A DNA stretch of 64,000 bases. Origin: Ralstonia thomasii. GTDB taxonomy: Bacteria > Pseudomonadota > Gammaproteobacteria > Burkholderiales > Burkholderiaceae. The notes under the pieces are model-generated. The model was not told the origin of the DNA and did not search any database. It saw only the letters and a program-made list of their open reading frames with translations. Location: the NCBI RefSeq assembly GCF_958405895.1, contig NZ_CATZAR010000004.1. One strand, given 5' to 3'. Positions 19,035 through 27,772 of this stretch are shown in pieces. Position 1 is the stretch's first letter. The number at the start of each line of letters is the position of its first letter. The translations under genes were made by a program, and so were the position numbers.

Positions 19035-19335
19035 CGAGCAAAAAGCCTCACGTGCCGAGCTCTGAGCCCCAACCGTCGAGCAAAAAGCCTCACGTGCCGA
19101 GCTCTGAGCTCCAACCACCGAGCAAAAAGCCCCACGCGCCGAGCTCTGAGCTCCAACCACCGAGCAAAAAGCCCCACGCGCCGAGCTCTGAGCTCCAACC
19201 ACCGAGCAAAACACCCCACGCGCCGAGCTCTGAGCTCCAACCTCCGAGCAAAACGCCCCACGCGCCGAGCTCTGAGCTCCAACCTCCGAGCAAAAAGGCC
19301 GACGCGTCGAGCTCTGAGCACCAACCTCCGAGTCC
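19035..19335. repeat. Tandem array of seven 42-bp units (minisatellite)
   Basis: Seven full copies begin with CGAGC at 19035, 19077, 19119, 19161, 19203, 19245 and 19287, with a partial eighth at 19329 and a degraded half unit before 19035. Each unit contains an A-run and, in most copies, GAGCTCTGAGCTC, an interrupted palindrome of two SacI sites. Because 42 is 14 codons without stops, several frames stay open (for example PSSELQPPSKKPHA on +), but none has a credible start and function. It lies in the 537-bp gap between the lldP terminator and the ABC transporter gene. Nothing else is seen in that gap. Confidence 0.95.
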
Positions 19336-19449
19336 TGCTCTCCATAAGCCAGGCCGCCAGCAAGGGCACTTTCACGCGCGTATCATGGGCGGCTCTTCCG
19401 CGCACGTCCCGCCCTGGGGCGTCGGTCTCCTCTTCACCCCCGACCCGAC

Positions 19450-21282
19450 ATGCTGCTGCGCCGCCTGGAAAAGCTCATCGATCCGTTCCGCCCGCTGCCC
19501 GACACCCAGCCTCCGGCCAATGTCTGGCGCTTCTACGCCCACTTCCTGCGCGAGGTGCGCGGCGTCTTCGCGTTCCTGCTGCTCGTGGGGTTGCTGGGCG
19601 CGCTGATTGAAGTCGCGCTGTTCGACTTCCTCGGCCGCATCGTCGACATGATCCAGGCAACCCCCGGCGCGGAGTTCTTCGGCCGCCACCGCAGCGAACT
19701 GCTGTGGATGGCCTTTGTGGCGCTGATCGCGCGGCCGGTCATCTTCGGCTTGCACGACGTGCTCGTGCACCAGGTCATCAACCCCAACCTGTCGAACCTG
19801 ATCCGCTGGCAGAACCACCGCTACGTGCTCAAGCAGAGCCTGACGTTTTTCCAGAACGACTTTGCGGGCCGCATTGCCCAGCGCATCATGCAGACCGGCT
19901 TTTCGCTGCGCGATTCCGCCGTGCAGGCCGTGGACGCGCTCTGGCATGTCGTCATCTACGCGATCAGTGCGATGGTGCTGTTCGCCAGGGCCGACTGGTG
20001 GCTCGTTGTGCCGCTGCTGGTGTGGATTGGCTGCTACATCGCGGCACTGAGCTATTTCGTGCCGCGCGTGAAAGCGCGTTCGGTCATCGCCACGGAGTCG
20101 CGTTCCAAGCTGATGGGCCGCATCGTTGACGGCTACACCAACATCACCACGCTCAAGCTGTTCGCGCATACGCAGCATGAAGAAAGCTACGCGCGCGACG
20201 CCATGGCCGAGCAGACGGACAAGACGCGCCTGTCCGGCCGCATGATCAGCGGCATGGATTTCACCATCACGGCCATGAACGGCCTGTTGATCGTGGGCAC
20301 GTCGGCGCTCGCGCTGTGGTTGTGGAGCCAGGGCCGTGTGAGCGCCGGCACCATCGCGTTGACCACGGGGCTGGTCATCCGCATCAACAACATGTCGGGC
20401 TGGATCATGTGGGTGGTCAACGGCATCTTTGAAAACGTCGGGCAGGTGCAAGATGGGATGCAGACCATCGCGCTGCCGCGCGCCGTGATCGACCACCCCG
20501 GCGCCAAGCCGCTGCACGTGACGCAGGGCGAAGTGCGCTTCGAGCACGTGGGATTCCACTACGGCAAGGGCAGCGGCGTGATCGAAGGGCTGGATCTCGT
20601 GGTGCGCCCCGGCGAACGGATCGGCCTGGTTGGCCCGTCGGGTGCGGGCAAATCGACGCTGGTCAACCTGCTGCTGCGCCTGTACGACGTGGAGCGCGGC
20701 CGGATTCTCGTCGACGGCCAGGACATTGCGGCCGTGACACAGGAGAGCCTGCGGGAGCAGATCGGCATGGTCACGCAAGACACGTCGCTGCTGCACCGCT
20801 CCATCCGCGATAACCTGCGCTACGGCAAACCCGACAGCACGGAGGCGGAGTTGATGCAAGCCGTGCGCCGGGCCCGCGCCGACGAGTTCATCCCGCAGTT
20901 GTCCGATGCGCAAGGGCGACGGGGCTTTGATGCGCTGGTGGGTGAGCGCGGGGTGAAGCTGTCGGGTGGTCAGCGGCAGCGCATCGCGATTGCGCGCGTG
21001 CTGCTCAAGGACGCGCCGATCCTGATCCTGGACGAAGCCACGTCCGCGCTGGATTCGGAAGTGGAAGCCGCCATCCAGGAAAGCCTGGAAACGCTGATGC
21101 AGGGCAAGACCGTGATTGCCATCGCGCACCGGCTCTCGACCATCGCGCGCATGGACCGGCTGGTCGTGCTGGATGGCGGGCGCATCGTCGAGAGCGGCAC
21201 GCATGCGGAGTTGCTGGAACACGGCGGCCTGTATGCACGGCTGTGGGCGCACCAGACCGGCGGTTTCGTTGGGGTCGATTGA
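19450..21282 (+). CDS. ABC half-transporter (fused permease and ATPase, multidrug/lipid exporter type)
   Basis: 610 aa. An N-terminal membrane domain with about six TM segments (residues 35-320) is followed by an ABC ATPase. Walker A GPSGAGKST lies at 395-403, signature LSGGQ at 504-508, Walker B ILILDEATSA with D528/E529, and the H-loop histidine at H560. All catalytic residues are intact, and it should act as a homodimer. Substrate is unknown; MsbA, MdlB-type and ATM1-like exporters share the layout. No close upstream gene; the 42-bp repeat array ends about 115 bp before the start. Confidence 0.92.
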   Translation: MLLRRLEKLIDPFRPLPDTQPPANVWRFYAHFLREVRGVFAFLLLVGLLGALIEVALFDFLGRIVDMIQATPGAEFFGRHRSELLWMAFVALIARPVIFGLHDVLVHQVINPNLSNLIRWQNHRYVLKQSLTFFQNDFAGRIAQRIMQTGFSLRDSAVQAVDALWHVVIYAISAMVLFARADWWLVVPLLVWIGCYIAALSYFVPRVKARSVIATESRSKLMGRIVDGYTNITTLKLFAHTQHEESYARDAMAEQTDKTRLSGRMISGMDFTITAMNGLLIVGTSALALWLWSQGRVSAGTIALTTGLVIRINNMSGWIMWVVNGIFENVGQVQDGMQTIALPRAVIDHPGAKPLHVTQGEVRFEHVGFHYGKGSGVIEGLDLVVRPGERIGLVGPSGAGKSTLVNLLLRLYDVERGRILVDGQDIAAVTQESLREQIGMVTQDTSLLHRSIRDNLRYGKPDSTEAELMQAVRRARADEFIPQLSDAQGRRGFDALVGERGVKLSGGQRQRIAIARVLLKDAPILILDEATSALDSEVEAAIQESLETLMQGKTVIAIAHRLSTIARMDRLVVLDGGRIVESGTHAELLEHGGLYARLWAHQTGGFVGVD

Positions 21283-21285
21283 GCG

Positions 21286-22605
21286 TTACGACAGGCGGCG
21301 GCCGAGCGTCTCGGGCACCATGGCCAGCCCGATCAGCGAGACGAGGCCGCAGCCGATCACGTAGAAAGCCGGTGCGTTGGCATTGCCTGTGAGCTGGATC
21401 AGCTCGGTCGAGAAGAACTGCGCAAAGCCGCCAAAGATGGCGATGGCGACGCAGTAGGCAATCGACAGCCCCGTGGCGCGCAGCCGCTGCGGCAGCACCT
21501 CGCTCACGAGCACCATCGAGGCCGGCGAAGTCATCGACATCGGCACCGACAGGCAGCCGACCACGATCAGCAACCGGGCGAGCGATGGGTCTACGTTGAT
21601 GAGCGCAAAGGCCGGATAGATCATCGCCAGCAGTGCAACGCGCGACCACAGCACCACCCTGCGGCGCCCCACGCGGTCGGCCAGCCGCCCCGCGAACGGC
21701 GACAGCACCACCTGCACCAGCGCAGCGATGCACGCCGCCCAGATGCCCAGCGACAGCGGCATGTGCAGCACGCTCACAGCGTAGTTGCTGAGGTAGTAGA
21801 CGATGATGTACGTGGACGACGCCACCCCGATCATCAGCAGGATGCTCGCCACCAGCGTGCGACGGTGTTCGCGCAGCAACGGCAGCGTGGCGTCGGCTTC
21901 GCGCGTGCTGGGCGGTGCGGCGGTTTCCTCCAGGCGGCGGCGGATGATCAGGCCGACCGGGATGACGAGAATGCCGATCACGAACGCCAACCGCCAGCCC
22001 CACGACTCCAGCGCCCCAGGCGCCAGCACGTTGCTCAGCAGCAGGCCGACCAGCGCGCCGAACAGCGCCGCCAGCCCCTGGCTGAACGGTTGCCAGCTCG
22101 TATAGAAGCCGCGCGAACGATCATCAGCGTATTCCAGCAGCAGCGCAGTCGAAGCACCCATCTCGCCACCGATGGCAAAGCCCTGCACAAGCCGCGCAAG
22201 CACGACGAGGATGGGCGCGAGGATGCCGATCTGGGCGTAAGTGGGCGTGACGACGAAGATCAGCGACGACAGACCCATCAGCCACAACGTGAGCGCCACC
22301 GCCGGCTTGCGGCCCGCCCGATCGGCGTACATGCCGATCAGCAAACCGCCGAGCGGCCGCATCAGGAAACCCACGCCAAATGTGGCGAACGACATCAGCA
22401 ACTGGCCGGTCGCGTTGCCGACCGGAAAGTACAGCCGGCCGATCAGCGTGGCGAAGAAGCTATAGACCACGAAGTCATAGAACTCGAGGCCGTTGCCGAT
22501 GGTGATGGCGGCAATGGCGCGCGTGCGTGACAGCGGTTGCGCGTGGCCTGTCGCCTGCGCATCGGCGCGGCCGGCGTACGACGGCGCAGAGGTTTGGTTC
22601 GACAT
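21286..22605 (-). CDS. MFS transporter, metabolite:H+ symporter (MHS) family
   Basis: 439 aa with 12 predicted TM segments. NGLEFYDFVVYSFFATLIG near the start and RPLGGLLIGMYADRAGRKP in the first cytoplasmic loop are hallmarks of the MHS family (ProP, citrate and shikimate transporters). GGAG lies before the chosen ATG, which removes 16 doubtful upstream residues. It follows the amino-acid permease with a 44-bp gap on the same strand, so the two may be co-transcribed. Its stop is only 3 bp from that of the convergent ABC transporter. Substrate unknown. Confidence 0.9.
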   Translation of the reverse strand: MSNQTSAPSYAGRADAQATGHAQPLSRTRAIAAITIGNGLEFYDFVVYSFFATLIGRLYFPVGNATGQLLMSFATFGVGFLMRPLGGLLIGMYADRAGRKPAVALTLWLMGLSSLIFVVTPTYAQIGILAPILVVLARLVQGFAIGGEMGASTALLLEYADDRSRGFYTSWQPFSQGLAALFGALVGLLLSNVLAPGALESWGWRLAFVIGILVIPVGLIIRRRLEETAAPPSTREADATLPLLREHRRTLVASILLMIGVASSTYIIVYYLSNYAVSVLHMPLSLGIWAACIAALVQVVLSPFAGRLADRVGRRRVVLWSRVALLAMIYPAFALINVDPSLARLLIVVGCLSVPMSMTSPASMVLVSEVLPQRLRATGLSIAYCVAIAIFGGFAQFFSTELIQLTGNANAPAFYVIGCGLVSLIGLAMVPETLGRRLS

Positions 22606-22649
22606 GGGGTGTCTCCGAAACTTGTCTTGTCTTTGCGGGCGGGCGGGGC

Positions 22650-24032
22650 TCACACCCCGCTTGCCTCTTCAGCCAGAACGGCTGCTGCGTTGGGCTTCAC
22701 GCGCAGATACCACGCTGCCGACATGAGCAGCACCCAGCCTGCGCCGACGTAAAGCGCCACCCGGGTGTCTTCCATGGTGCCCAGCACGCCGATCACGAAG
22801 AGCATGAACGCGATGGCAAGGGCCGGCCCCACGGGCCACAGCGGCACCTTGAACTTGAGCGCACGCACTTCTTCGGCCGACAGGCGACGGCGCATCGCCA
22901 CCTGCGACAACAGGATCATCAGCCAGACCCACACGGTGGCGAACGTGGCGATCGACGCGATGATCACGAAGACGTTTTCGGGGATCAGGTAGTTCAGCAC
23001 CACGCCGCACAACAGCGCACCGGCCATGAACAGCACCGTCACCCAGGGCACACCGTGACGCGACGTGGCCGCAAAGATGCGCGGCGCCTGGCCCTGCTCC
23101 GCCATGCCGTACATCATCCGGCCCGCTCCAAAGATGTTGCTGTTGATGGCCGAGATGGCTGCCGAAATGACGATGAGGTTGAGGATTGCCGCCGCCGACT
23201 GGATACCCAGCCCTGAGAAGATCTGCACGAACGGGCTGCCCTGGCCGTCGATGCCTGTCCACGGGAAGATCGCCATCAGCACGCACATGGTCAGCACGTA
23301 GAACAGCAGGATGCGCGCCGGTACGGCGTTGATGGCCTTCGGGATGACCTTGTCGGGGTTCTGCGCCTCACCGCCGGTGATGCCGATGATCTCGACGCCG
23401 CCATACGCGAACATCACCACGGCAAACGACGCCACGAGGCCGCCCACGCCGTGCGGCAGGAAACCGCCATGCGACCAGAGATTGCTGAGGCCCGACGCGT
23501 GCTCGCCGTTCATCTTCACGCCGAGGAACAGGATGACGGTGCCGCCGACGATCATGGCGCCAATCGCTACGATCTTGATCAGTGCGAGCCAGAATTCCAT
23601 CTCGCCGAACACCTTGACGTTGCAGAGGTTCAGGCCGCAGATGAGCATGACGATGCCGAGCACCCAGAGCCATTGCGGCACCTCGGGAAACCAGAAGCCC
23701 ATGTAGATGCCGAAGGCGGTCACGTCGGCCAGGCAGACGATCACCATTTCGAGGATGTACGTCCAGCCGGTGAGAAAGCCGGCGAGCGGACCGAGGTTGT
23801 CGCGCGCATAACGCCCGAACGAACCGGAGACCGGCTGGCGCACCGCCATCTCGCCGAGCGCGCGCATGACCATGTAGACGGCCGCGCCGCCGATGATGTA
23901 TGCAAGGATCACGGCCGGCCCGGCCAACTGGATGGCCGAAGCGGACCCGTAGAAAAGGCCCGTGCCGATGGCCGAACCGAGCGCGAGAAAGCGGATATGC
24001 CGCGCGCGCAGGTTGCGTTGAAGGTGTTCCAA
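22650..24032 (-). CDS. Amino acid permease, APC superfamily (ProY/histidine-permease-like)
   Basis: 460 aa with 12 TM segments. FLALGSAIGTGLFYGSA matches the APC TM1 glycine motif, and GGVEIIGITGGEAQNP is the family's TM6 region. It begins with TTG, preceded by GAGGAG at good spacing; no ATG fits. A TGTATATACA palindrome upstream resembles the HutC operator core, hinting at control by a histidine-utilisation-type GntR regulator and hence at histidine or urocanate as substrate. That is inference; proline or aromatic amino acids are alternatives. Confidence 0.9.
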   Translation of the reverse strand: MEHLQRNLRARHIRFLALGSAIGTGLFYGSASAIQLAGPAVILAYIIGGAAVYMVMRALGEMAVRQPVSGSFGRYARDNLGPLAGFLTGWTYILEMVIVCLADVTAFGIYMGFWFPEVPQWLWVLGIVMLICGLNLCNVKVFGEMEFWLALIKIVAIGAMIVGGTVILFLGVKMNGEHASGLSNLWSHGGFLPHGVGGLVASFAVVMFAYGGVEIIGITGGEAQNPDKVIPKAINAVPARILLFYVLTMCVLMAIFPWTGIDGQGSPFVQIFSGLGIQSAAAILNLIVISAAISAINSNIFGAGRMMYGMAEQGQAPRIFAATSRHGVPWVTVLFMAGALLCGVVLNYLIPENVFVIIASIATFATVWVWLMILLSQVAMRRRLSAEEVRALKFKVPLWPVGPALAIAFMLFVIGVLGTMEDTRVALYVGAGWVLLMSAAWYLRVKPNAAAVLAEEASGV

Positions 24033-24143
24033 ACTGTCTCCTCTTTATGTCGGCAAGGCTGTCGGCGCAGTTCCGGGCGGGACGCAGGCGTCGAACGGAC
24101 CGGAGTTCACATACAGACAACATCGCGTTGATCGATATGTTGT

Positions 24144-24153
24144 TGTATATACA
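24144..24153. promoter_or_regulatory. HutC-like operator TGTATATACA upstream of the permease
   Basis: A perfect 10-bp palindrome fitting TGTA-N2-TACA, the core reported for the GntR-family regulator HutC, in an AT-rich island 112 bp before the permease start. The rest of the 238-bp gap holds only this and the chrA terminator. Confidence 0.45.
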
Positions 24154-24213
24154 TCATGAACGGCATTGGGGTATTCCCGAGGGCTGTGCGCCCATCTCGG
24201 TGGCGAGCGGGCC

Positions 24214-24242
24214 AAGAAAAAAGGCGGACATGCGTCCGCCTT
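24214..24242 (-). terminator. Rho-independent terminator of the parE-chrA gene run
   Basis: AAGGCGGAC (24221-24229) and GTCCGCCTT (24234-24242) form a 9-bp stem. On the minus strand it is followed by a T-rich tract (AAGAAAAAA on plus at 24214-24222). It lies about 30 bp past the last chrA gene. Confidence 0.85.
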
Positions 24243-24270
24243 GGATTTCGCAGGCCGGACGGCGCGGGCG

Positions 24271-24801
24271 CTACACCCAGCCCATACCGCCGACCAATGC
24301 CCCCAGCCCCACCAGCACCAGCGGGTGGACGCGGGTGAAGGAGGACGCCACGACCGTCGCCACGGTCAGCGCAATGGTGCTGAAGCTGCTGTCTGCGCCG
24401 CGCGCCAGCACCCAGCCGGTGGAGAACAGCAGGCCGATCGTGAGCGGTGCGAGGCCACGGCGGACCAGCGCAATCCAGCGCGCGTCAGGCTTGCGGTCCA
24501 TGACGCGCGCGATGACGGCAGCAATTACGCACGATGGCCCGCAGATGCCGACCAGCGAGGCAATCGCCCCACCCAGACCCGCCGCCTGCCAGCCGAACAA
24601 CTCAACGAAGAGCACGTTGGGGCCCGGTGCGGCCTGCGAGATGGCGTACATGGCGCTCAACTGCTCGCTCGTCATGTAGTGCCGGGTGTCGACCAGAAAG
24701 CGGTGCATGTCGGGCAGCGTCGAGCTGGCCCCGCCGATGGCGAGAAACGACAGCACAAGAAAGTGCCAGAACAGGTCGAAGACGGTGGTGAGGTAGCTCA
24801 T
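24271..24801 (-). CDS. chrA: Chromate transporter half-subunit (short-chain ChrA, second of pair)
   Basis: 176 aa, half the size of a full ChrA. It carries SFLAIGGASSTLPDMHRFLV and the PGPN box (QAAPGPNVLFVELFGW). Its ATG overlaps the stop of the first half by 4 bp, so the two are translated together, as in other paired short-chain ChrA systems where inverted halves form one transporter. Chromate efflux is the family role; a different anion is possible. A longer frame starting at 25221 is spurious because it runs inside the other half. Confidence 0.9.
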   Translation of the reverse strand: MSYLTTVFDLFWHFLVLSFLAIGGASSTLPDMHRFLVDTRHYMTSEQLSAMYAISQAAPGPNVLFVELFGWQAAGLGGAIASLVGICGPSCVIAAVIARVMDRKPDARWIALVRRGLAPLTIGLLFSTGWVLARGADSSFSTIALTVATVVASSFTRVHPLVLVGLGALVGGMGWV

Positions 24802-25376
24802 CGCATCGCCCACCATTCGAGCACGAGTGCGAGCGGAATCAGCACCAGCATCACGGGAAGCAGCGGCCACTGCAGGACGCCAATGGTCAGGAAAACCGCC
24901 AGGCCGATGCCGAGCGCCCGCCAGGTGCGCGACTGGCCCTGCGCCAGCTTGACGGCCGTTGAAAGCACCAGCCCCGCTGCCACCGCCGCCATGCCCTTGA
25001 GCAGGTTCTGCACCACCGACAGCGCACTGAAGTGGTCGTACAGCATGACGATCAGCAACAACAGCACCGCAGGCGTCAGCACCAGTCCGGCCATTGCGGC
25101 AGCGGCGCCCCGCACCCCGTGAAAGCGGTAGCCGAGCATCACCGAAAGGTTGACCACATTCGGGCCGGGCAACACCTGGCCCAGGCTCAGCAACTCGGCG
25201 AACTCGGTGTTGGAGAGCCACCGGTTGCGATCGACAATGCCGGCGCGCGCAAAGGGCAGTACGCCGCCGAAGCCCGACAGGCCCATCCGCGCAAACTCGG
25301 TGAAGAGCTTGCTGCAGGACGGAATGTTTGCGTTTGCTGCGGCGTTGGCGTCAGGTGCGGCGCTCGGATCGCTCAT
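24798..25376 (-). CDS. chrA: Chromate transporter half-subunit (short-chain ChrA, first of pair)
   Basis: 192 aa. A roughly 25-residue Ala/Asn-rich cytoplasmic leader is followed by the ChrA motifs LSGFGGVLPFARAGIVDRN and LGQVLPGPNVVNLSVMLGYR and about five hydrophobic segments. It begins 4 bp after the parC stop on the same strand, so it is read through from topoisomerase genes rather than from a chromate-responsive promoter. No ChrB regulator is adjacent. Confidence 0.9.
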   Translation of the reverse strand: MSDPSAAPDANAAANANIPSCSKLFTEFARMGLSGFGGVLPFARAGIVDRNRWLSNTEFAELLSLGQVLPGPNVVNLSVMLGYRFHGVRGAAAAMAGLVLTPAVLLLLIVMLYDHFSALSVVQNLLKGMAAVAAGLVLSTAVKLAQGQSRTWRALGIGLAVFLTIGVLQWPLLPVMLVLIPLALVLEWWAMR

Positions 25377-25380
25377 GGGT

Positions 25381-27723
25381 TCAGGCGGCGTCCGGCGCGG
25401 GCTTGGGCAACGAGAGCTTCGGGTCGCGCAGCTTGGGCTCGAGCGTCTTGCCCTTGCGTGCGCGCTTGCCGGCGTACGGCTCTTGCGCGCGGGTCGTCAT
25501 GGTCTGCTCGACCGCCTTGCCGCCGCGCGGGCCGGTGCCCGAGAGCACGAAGCCCGCTGCACCGAAGGCCACTGCCTGAAGCAGCGCTTCGTTCTTCTCC
25601 AGTTCCATCAGGATCACGCCACGACCACCGCTGGCGAGCGTCTTCAACTCGCTGATCTGGAAGAGCAGCATGCGGCCGCCTTCGGACAGGCACGCCACGC
25701 CATAGGCGTCAGCCGGCACCGGCGCTGGCTTGTTGGGCTGGTCGCCCTCATCCAGCGTCAGGAACGCCTTGCCAGCCTTCTGGCGGCCGACCATGTCACC
25801 CACCTTGGCCAGGAAGCCGTTGCCGCCGCGCGTGGAAATCACCAGATTCTGTTCGGCATGGCCTGCGAACGTGTGGGCGATGTGCGTACCCGGCGCGAGT
25901 TCGATCAGCGTCGTCAGCGGCACGCCGTCGCCACGGCCGCCGGGCAGGTTCGCCACGGCCACGGAATAGACCCGGCCCGTGCCCTTGTCGTCGCGCGTGC
26001 CGAAGATCAACAGCGCATCGGTGGTCCGGCATTCAAACGTGTCGTAGAGCGTGTCGCCTGCCTTGAAGGTGAATTGCGTGGCGTCGTGGCCATGGCCCTG
26101 GCGCGTACGCACCCAGCCCTTCTGCGAAACGATCACCGTGACGGGTTCATCAACGACCTTCACTTCGGCTGCGGCGCGGCGCTCTTCCTGGATGAAGGTG
26201 CGGCGGTCGTCACCGTATTGCTTCGCGTCGGTCTCGATCTCCTTGATGATGCGACGGCGCATCATGGTCTCGGACTTCAGCAGCACGTCCAGCTCGCCCT
26301 GCTCTTCGCGCAGGTTCTTCAGCTCCTGCTCGATCTTGATCGCTTCCAGGCGAGCAAGCTGACGCAGGCGGATTTCCAGAATGTCTTCGGCCTGGCGATC
26401 GCTCAGGTTGAAGACCTGGATCAGCGCGGCCTTCGGGTCTTCGCTCTCACGGATGATGCGGATCACGTCTTCGATGCGCAGCAGAACCAACTGCCGCCCT
26501 TCGAGGATGTGGATACGGTCTTCCACCTTGCCCAGACGATGGCGCGTGCGACGCGTGACCGTGGCGAAGCGGTAGACGATCCACTCTCGCAGGATCTCTG
26601 CCAGGCCCTTCTGGCGCGGACGGCCATCCGTGCCGATCATCACCAGGTTGATGGCCGCACCCGACTCCAGCGATGTGTGGGCCAGCAATGCATTGGCAAA
26701 TTCCTGCTGGTCGATGTTCTTGCTCTTGGGCTCGAACACGAGGCGCACCGGAGCGTCCTTGCCGGATTCGTCGCGCACGGCATCAAGCAGGCCCAGCATG
26801 GTCTGCTTCATGGTGAGCTGATCCGGCGACAGCGACTTCTTGCCCGTGCGCACCTTCGGGTTCGTCAGCTCTTCAATCTCTTCCAGCACCTTCTGCGACG
26901 AGGTGTTCGGCGGCAATTCGTTCACCACGAGCTGCCACTGGCCGCGCGCGAGTTCTTCGATCTTCCAGCGCGCACGCACCTTCAGGCTGCCGCGACCGCT
27001 TTCATACACCTGCGCAATGTCGGCCGCCGACGAGATGATCTGCCCGCCGCCCGGAAAGTCCGGCCCCGGCATGTACTGCATCAGGTCGGTGCTGGTGAGC
27101 TTGTCGTCGCGGATGAGCGCCACGGTGGCGGCCGCCACTTCGCGCAGGTTGTGCGACGGGATCTCCGTGGCCATCCCGACCGCAATGCCCGATGCGCCGT
27201 TGAGCAGCACGAACGGCAAGCGCGCTGGCAGCAGCTTCGGCTCTTCCATCGAGCCGTCGTAGTTCGGGATGAAATCGACGGTGCCCTGGTCCAGCTCTTC
27301 GAGCAGCAGACGCGAAATGGGCGTGAGGCGCGCTTCGGTATAGCGCATCGCCGCCGCACCGTCGCCGTCGCGCGAGCCGAAGTTGCCCTGCCCGTCGATC
27401 AGCGGGTAACGCAGCGAGAAATCCTGCGCCAGGCGCACGAGTGCGTCGTAGGCGGATTGATCGCCATGCGGGTGGAATTTGCCCAGCACGTCGCCGACCA
27501 CGCGCGCCGATTTGACAGGCTTGGCATCGGAGCGCAGGCCCATCTCGTGCATCGCGAACAGGATGCGGCGCTGCACCGGCTTCTGGCCATCGGCCACCTC
27601 GGGCAGTGCGCGGCCCTTGACCACGCTGATGGCGTAGTCGAGGTAAGCGCGCTCAGCATAGGCGCCAAGCGTGAGCGCTTCGGCCGGCTCGCTGGGGTCG
27701 AAGAGGATGTCTTGTTGTTCCAT
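25381..27723 (-). CDS. parC: DNA topoisomerase IV subunit A
   Basis: 780 aa. The breakage-reunion domain carries catalytic Tyr128 in AAMRYTEARL, preceded by R127. The C-terminal region is the ParC-type beta-pinwheel lacking a full GyrA box, which distinguishes it from gyrase A. At the quinolone-determining position the sequence reads HPHGDQSAYDA, so Gln89 replaces the serine found after HPHGD in E. coli ParC, with Ser90 next to it. It lies in a run parE-slt-parC, and its stop is 4 bp from the chrA start. It decatenates chromosomes in the cytosol. Confidence 0.96.
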   Translation of the reverse strand: MEQQDILFDPSEPAEALTLGAYAERAYLDYAISVVKGRALPEVADGQKPVQRRILFAMHEMGLRSDAKPVKSARVVGDVLGKFHPHGDQSAYDALVRLAQDFSLRYPLIDGQGNFGSRDGDGAAAMRYTEARLTPISRLLLEELDQGTVDFIPNYDGSMEEPKLLPARLPFVLLNGASGIAVGMATEIPSHNLREVAAATVALIRDDKLTSTDLMQYMPGPDFPGGGQIISSAADIAQVYESGRGSLKVRARWKIEELARGQWQLVVNELPPNTSSQKVLEEIEELTNPKVRTGKKSLSPDQLTMKQTMLGLLDAVRDESGKDAPVRLVFEPKSKNIDQQEFANALLAHTSLESGAAINLVMIGTDGRPRQKGLAEILREWIVYRFATVTRRTRHRLGKVEDRIHILEGRQLVLLRIEDVIRIIRESEDPKAALIQVFNLSDRQAEDILEIRLRQLARLEAIKIEQELKNLREEQGELDVLLKSETMMRRRIIKEIETDAKQYGDDRRTFIQEERRAAAEVKVVDEPVTVIVSQKGWVRTRQGHGHDATQFTFKAGDTLYDTFECRTTDALLIFGTRDDKGTGRVYSVAVANLPGGRGDGVPLTTLIELAPGTHIAHTFAGHAEQNLVISTRGGNGFLAKVGDMVGRQKAGKAFLTLDEGDQPNKPAPVPADAYGVACLSEGGRMLLFQISELKTLASGGRGVILMELEKNEALLQAVAFGAAGFVLSGTGPRGGKAVEQTMTTRAQEPYAGKRARKGKTLEPKLRDPKLSLPKPAPDAA

Positions 27724-27772
27724 GGAGACTCAAGCGAAAGCGGCGCGCTTCAACGTTGCGGCGCCGCCAGGA

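Noticed and set aside
19035..19335. CRISPR array
   Set aside because: The units are contiguous 42-bp repeats without unique spacers, and no cas genes are present.
18863..19405. Arg/Leu-rich 180-codon frame on minus across the 42-bp repeats
   Set aside because: Open only because the repeat unit is 14 codons without stops; it begins in the promoter side of the ABC gene and ends inside the lldP 3' end, with no ribosome site.
19052..19606. Pro/Ser-rich plus-strand frame (PSSELQPPSKKPHA repeats) running into the ABC gene
   Set aside because: It overlaps the well-supported ABC transporter gene in another frame and lacks a ribosome site; treated as a by-product of the repeat.
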